Assembly: GCA_029204225.1 (NCBI GenBank)
Contig: CM055104.1
Span: 55,096,538 to 55,160,537 of the forward strand
Origin: Diphasiastrum complanatum
Taxonomy: Eukaryota > Streptophyta > Lycopodiopsida > Lycopodiales > Lycopodiaceae
Length of the DNA stretch: 64,000 nucleotides
Direction: 5' to 3'
Below are positions 62,970 through 64,000 of this stretch, piece by piece; position 1 is the stretch's first letter; each line of letters begins with the position of its first letter. Both the position numbers and the translations under genes were made by a program. The notes under the pieces are model-generated. The model worked only from the letters and a program-made list of their open reading frames with translations, ran no database searches and had not been told where the DNA came from.

Positions 62970-63105
62970 GGCCAGGGCACGGAGGGTGGACCCGGATTAG
63001 GTCCTATGGCGGGGTGGAACGTGAATCGTTCGGTCTCTTGTGGTTAACCGGCACTTGGAGGTTTGCAGTAAGTAGGGATTGTAATAGTTCAGCTCCAAAT
63101 TGCTT
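62970..63105 (+). repeat. LTR fragment, gypsy C/E family
   Basis: Matches, in opposite orientation, part of the LTR at 51763-52190 (GGTGGACCCGGATTAGGTCC, CGTGAATCGTTCGGTCTCTT). It is truncated on both sides, between element E and the next gypsy RT. Confidence 0.75.
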
Positions 63106-64000
63106 CCCTTTTACGTCAGGGCCTCATTGTTCCTAGCCATAGTCCTTTTGGTGCTCCTGTCCTCCTTGTTGCCAAAAAAGATGGAACCAAACGCCTTTGC
63201 ATTGACTATCGTGGCTTAACCAAGCTGACTATCTGTAATCAGTATCCTATACCTCACATGGATGACCTTTTTGATCAGCTTGGCACTTCTTCCATTTTTT
63301 CCAAAATTGACCTACGTTCTGGATACTACCAAATTAGCATGCATCCTTCTGATGAGCATAAGACTGCATTTCGTACTGGTTTGTAAGAATTTCGTGTTCT
63401 TCATTTGGTGTTCAGAATGGTCCACCGACATTTCAGAATGCTATGAATGATATTTTATGTCCTCTTTTAGGTGTTTGTGTCTTAGTTTATTTTGATGACA
63501 TTCTTGTTTTTAGTACTTCTTTGTCTGATCATGTAAAACATCTATCATCTGTGTTTGAATTACTTATTAAGCATCAACTGCTCGCCAAATTGTCCAAATG
63601 TTCTTTTGTCGTGGCTGAAATCGAATTTTTGGGATTTCCTATTTATGGTGGATGTATTCGTCTTGATCCTCAGAAAGTTCAGGCTATTGAGAATTGGCCC
63701 GTCCCAACCGATGTTCATTCTGTTCGTATGTTTTTAGGTATGGCAACCCATCTTCGTCGTCCTGTTAAGTATTTTGCCACTGTGGCTGCTCCGCTTCATT
63801 CGTTACTAAAGAAGTCTCATACCTTTGTTTGGGCTTCTGAGTGTCGAATTGCTTTTGATGCTTTACGTCATGCCATTGTTTCTGCTACTGTTATGTGTCT
63901 CCCCCAGTTTGATCAACATTTTATTGTGAGACTGATGCTAGTACTATTGGTTTAGGCGCTCTTCTACGTCAGTCCGAGTGTGTTATTGCTTATGAGTCTC
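63106..64000 (+). pseudogene. Ty3/gypsy element D: reverse transcriptase and RNase H start
   Basis: RT begins around [20 protein letters not shown], then [35 protein letters not shown], a stop at 63385 and a frameshift, then PPTFQNAMNDI, the catalytic VYFDDILVFS (near 63490) and FLGFPIYGGCIRLDPQKVQA. The RT-RNase H connection follows (PLHSLLKKSHTFVWASECRI). RNase H opens after a frameshift near 63935 with ETDASTIGLGALLRQ and runs off the window. It belongs to a different gypsy lineage from elements A, B and E (FDD instead of LDD box). Confidence 0.88.

Overview
This is nuclear DNA of a land plant. Three pieces of ordinary plant genes are recognisable: a secreted class III peroxidase, an alpha-1,4-fucosyltransferase of the FUT13 type, and the first exons of a delta3,delta2-enoyl-CoA isomerase. 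They sit in a matrix of decayed LTR retrotransposons with tRNA-Met and tRNA-Asp type primer-binding sites, long (GA)n/(CT)n microsatellites and minisatellites. The retroelement load and a 14.5-kb intron fit a large, repeat-rich genome; a fern, lycophyte or other non-flowering plant is possible, but nothing here fixes the species.

Layout: 0-9.4 kb holds Ty1/copia debris, organised around a 1.43-kb inverted repeat (157-1594 and 3868-5298) and ending in a complete-looking 3' LTR (8516-9407). 9.4-12.0 kb is a Ty3/gypsy deletion derivative (element A). 12.0-16.4 kb is non-coding with small repeats. 16.7-18.5 kb is the peroxidase gene (3 exons). 19.7-20.6 kb is an unrecognised coding-like stretch. 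20.66-24.37 kb is the best-preserved copia element (5' LTR, PBS, gag, integrase, RT), cut by the LTR of another gypsy-type element at 24368, whose leader carries a 152-156-bp tandem array. 27.17-29.25 kb is the fucosyltransferase gene (3 exons).

33.1-41.5 kb is another retroelement block: an LTR with PBS at 33.1-33.6 kb, a minus-strand copia 3' half with polypurine tract and LTR (35.4-37.3 kb), and a minus-strand gypsy gag/protease with its 5' LTR and tRNA-Asp PBS (37.6-41.5 kb). 43.1-43.8 kb is a minisatellite. The enoyl-CoA isomerase gene begins at 44154; its exon 3 lies at 58970-59014, and the intron between holds at least four gypsy fragments or elements (46.2-47.0, 47.9-48.4, 49.7-52.2 and 53.1-56.9 kb). 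After exon 3 come a hAT transposase remnant (60.3-61.0 kb) and two further gypsy fragments that run to the window end.

The three host genes are unrelated in role: apoplastic oxidation, Golgi N-glycan Lewis-a synthesis and peroxisomal beta-oxidation. The mobile elements are nearly all broken by stops, frameshifts and internal deletions; element B at 53.1-56.9 kb keeps two closely matching LTRs and looks youngest.
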